Positions 59,158-60,000 of a stretch of DNA of 60,000 bases are shown here, piece by piece. The position numbers and the translations under genes are program-made. This DNA comes from Antedon mediterranea. Taxonomy: Eukaryota > Echinodermata > Crinoidea > Comatulida > Antedonidae. Location of the stretch: assembly GCF_964355755.1 (NCBI RefSeq), contig NC_092678.1, forward strand, positions 8,778,922 to 8,838,921, given 5' to 3'. How positions within the stretch are numbered: position 1 is the stretch's first letter; every line of letters begins with the position of its first letter. The notes under the pieces were generated by a model. The model did no database searches and was not told the origin of the DNA. It saw only the letters and a list, made by a program, of their open reading frames with translations.

Positions 59158-60000
59158 CTGAAATACAATTTTTTAAAAATGTGGTAAGTGATGATTTTGT
59201 TTAAACTACCTTTTGTGTATCTAGGTGTGGCATATGGACTTAAGCCTGCACTTAACCCTTGCAACGATGTCATTGTAATGATGATCTATAAACATTTGAT
59301 TGTACTACACATACAGGCCTACTATTTCCATTGTGTTTTTGTTGGGTTTTTTTTCAAATGACACCCACTTCCATATCATGTGGCCAGGCACAACAGACTT
59401 GGAATAATGGGAATGAATTGTTTGCTATGGGTATTAAGAACCTAACCCTCTGAATAATCTCTCTCAAATTAAAGTAAGTTATGGCCTGGTGCTGTAGGCC
59501 TTTCTAGTCTAGGTCACGGTACACCATACCCTGGCTTGGCCTGCTAGGCTTGGCCTACTTACATTGGAAATAATTCGGGGTCGTCATCTTTCTTTTGGCA
59601 TTTATACGCCATATGACCCTTAAAAGCTTTCTTTTTTTACGAAAATATTTTTTAACGATCTGACCGCCAGTAACTTCAACTTTAAGCGAATTTCTTCAAC
59701 TGACGCCTGTCGCTTTGTTCATTCAATCATTTAAACATTTATTTCAGACTGAAATAATATACGCATAATACAAAATAATAATTAAAGAAAAAAGTACAAG
59801 GCAGTCAGGGCACTTAAAGAAATTAAAGTTTAAAATGTATGAATAACCTGTTTTAAAAATCAAGACAAGGTTAAGTTCTTTGTATTGAGAAATAATAGTA
59901 TCTTCTTTCTTTGTTAACGGAAGGCAGGAAGAGATATACTAATTTGTAATCTATTGTTAATATTGTTCCATACACTTTGGGCCAGATACAGAAATACAAT
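59158..60000. other. ITIH intron; no further exon confirmed
   Basis: The minus strand was checked for more ITIH exons and none was convincing. A short open piece near 59660-59705 (VEEIRLKLKLLAVRS) after a CAG is possible but has no clear donor. Confidence 0.4.

Overview
This window is AT-rich eukaryotic DNA with intron-split genes, many retrotransposon remnants and an over-used palindromic octamer, TAGGCCTA (about twenty copies by eye). The set of families present (inter-alpha-trypsin inhibitor heavy chain, CR1-like LINEs with a 2A-like N-terminus and PHD finger, BEL/Pao, Penelope) suggests a marine invertebrate deuterostome, probably an echinoderm. That assignment is inference and no sequence here proves it.

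Layout. 0-9 kb: a dispersed repeat, then a nearly complete minus-strand BEL/Pao LTR retrotransposon (871-8724). It landed in a trinucleotide microsatellite and was itself hit by a 1.13-kb TIR element inside its integrase. 9-12 kb: mostly empty, with one likely terminal exon (11562-11805) and a fold-back MITE. 12-26 kb: a dense repeat graveyard. A LINE is split into three pieces with the middle piece inverted, around a TA-flanked composite that holds fold-back DNA, minisatellites and a clean 1.65-kb TIR transposon. One LINE segment is tandemly triplicated. 26-31 kb: an unrecognised four-exon gene on the minus strand, with LINE insertions in an intron and its last exon running into a repeat. 32-35 kb: repeats, a LINE tail and a Penelope-like element. 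37.8-41.7 kb: a five-exon plus-strand gene predicted to encode about 302 residues, with a SAM-like N-terminal domain, a duplicated small exon, a short Cys/Thr repeat and a basic-then-hydrophobic C-terminus. 43.1-48.7 kb: one LINE inserted head-on into another. 49.9-59.2 kb: the 3' end of an inter-alpha-trypsin inhibitor heavy chain (ITIH) gene on the minus strand. Its 7.6-kb intron holds a 7-kb region bounded by inverted CACAGCAAAATT ends with TA on both sides and two large tandem-repeat arrays.

The three best-supported host genes (orphan 26-31 kb, SAM-like 38-42 kb, ITIH 50-59 kb) were assembled by matching splice sites, reading phase and open frames by eye. No transcript data were available. 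The orphan and SAM-like genes use only phase-0 introns. Nothing suggests that the three genes act together. The strongest candidates for something undescribed are the SAM-like gene, the orphan gene, and the 7-kb TIR-bounded element in the ITIH intron.
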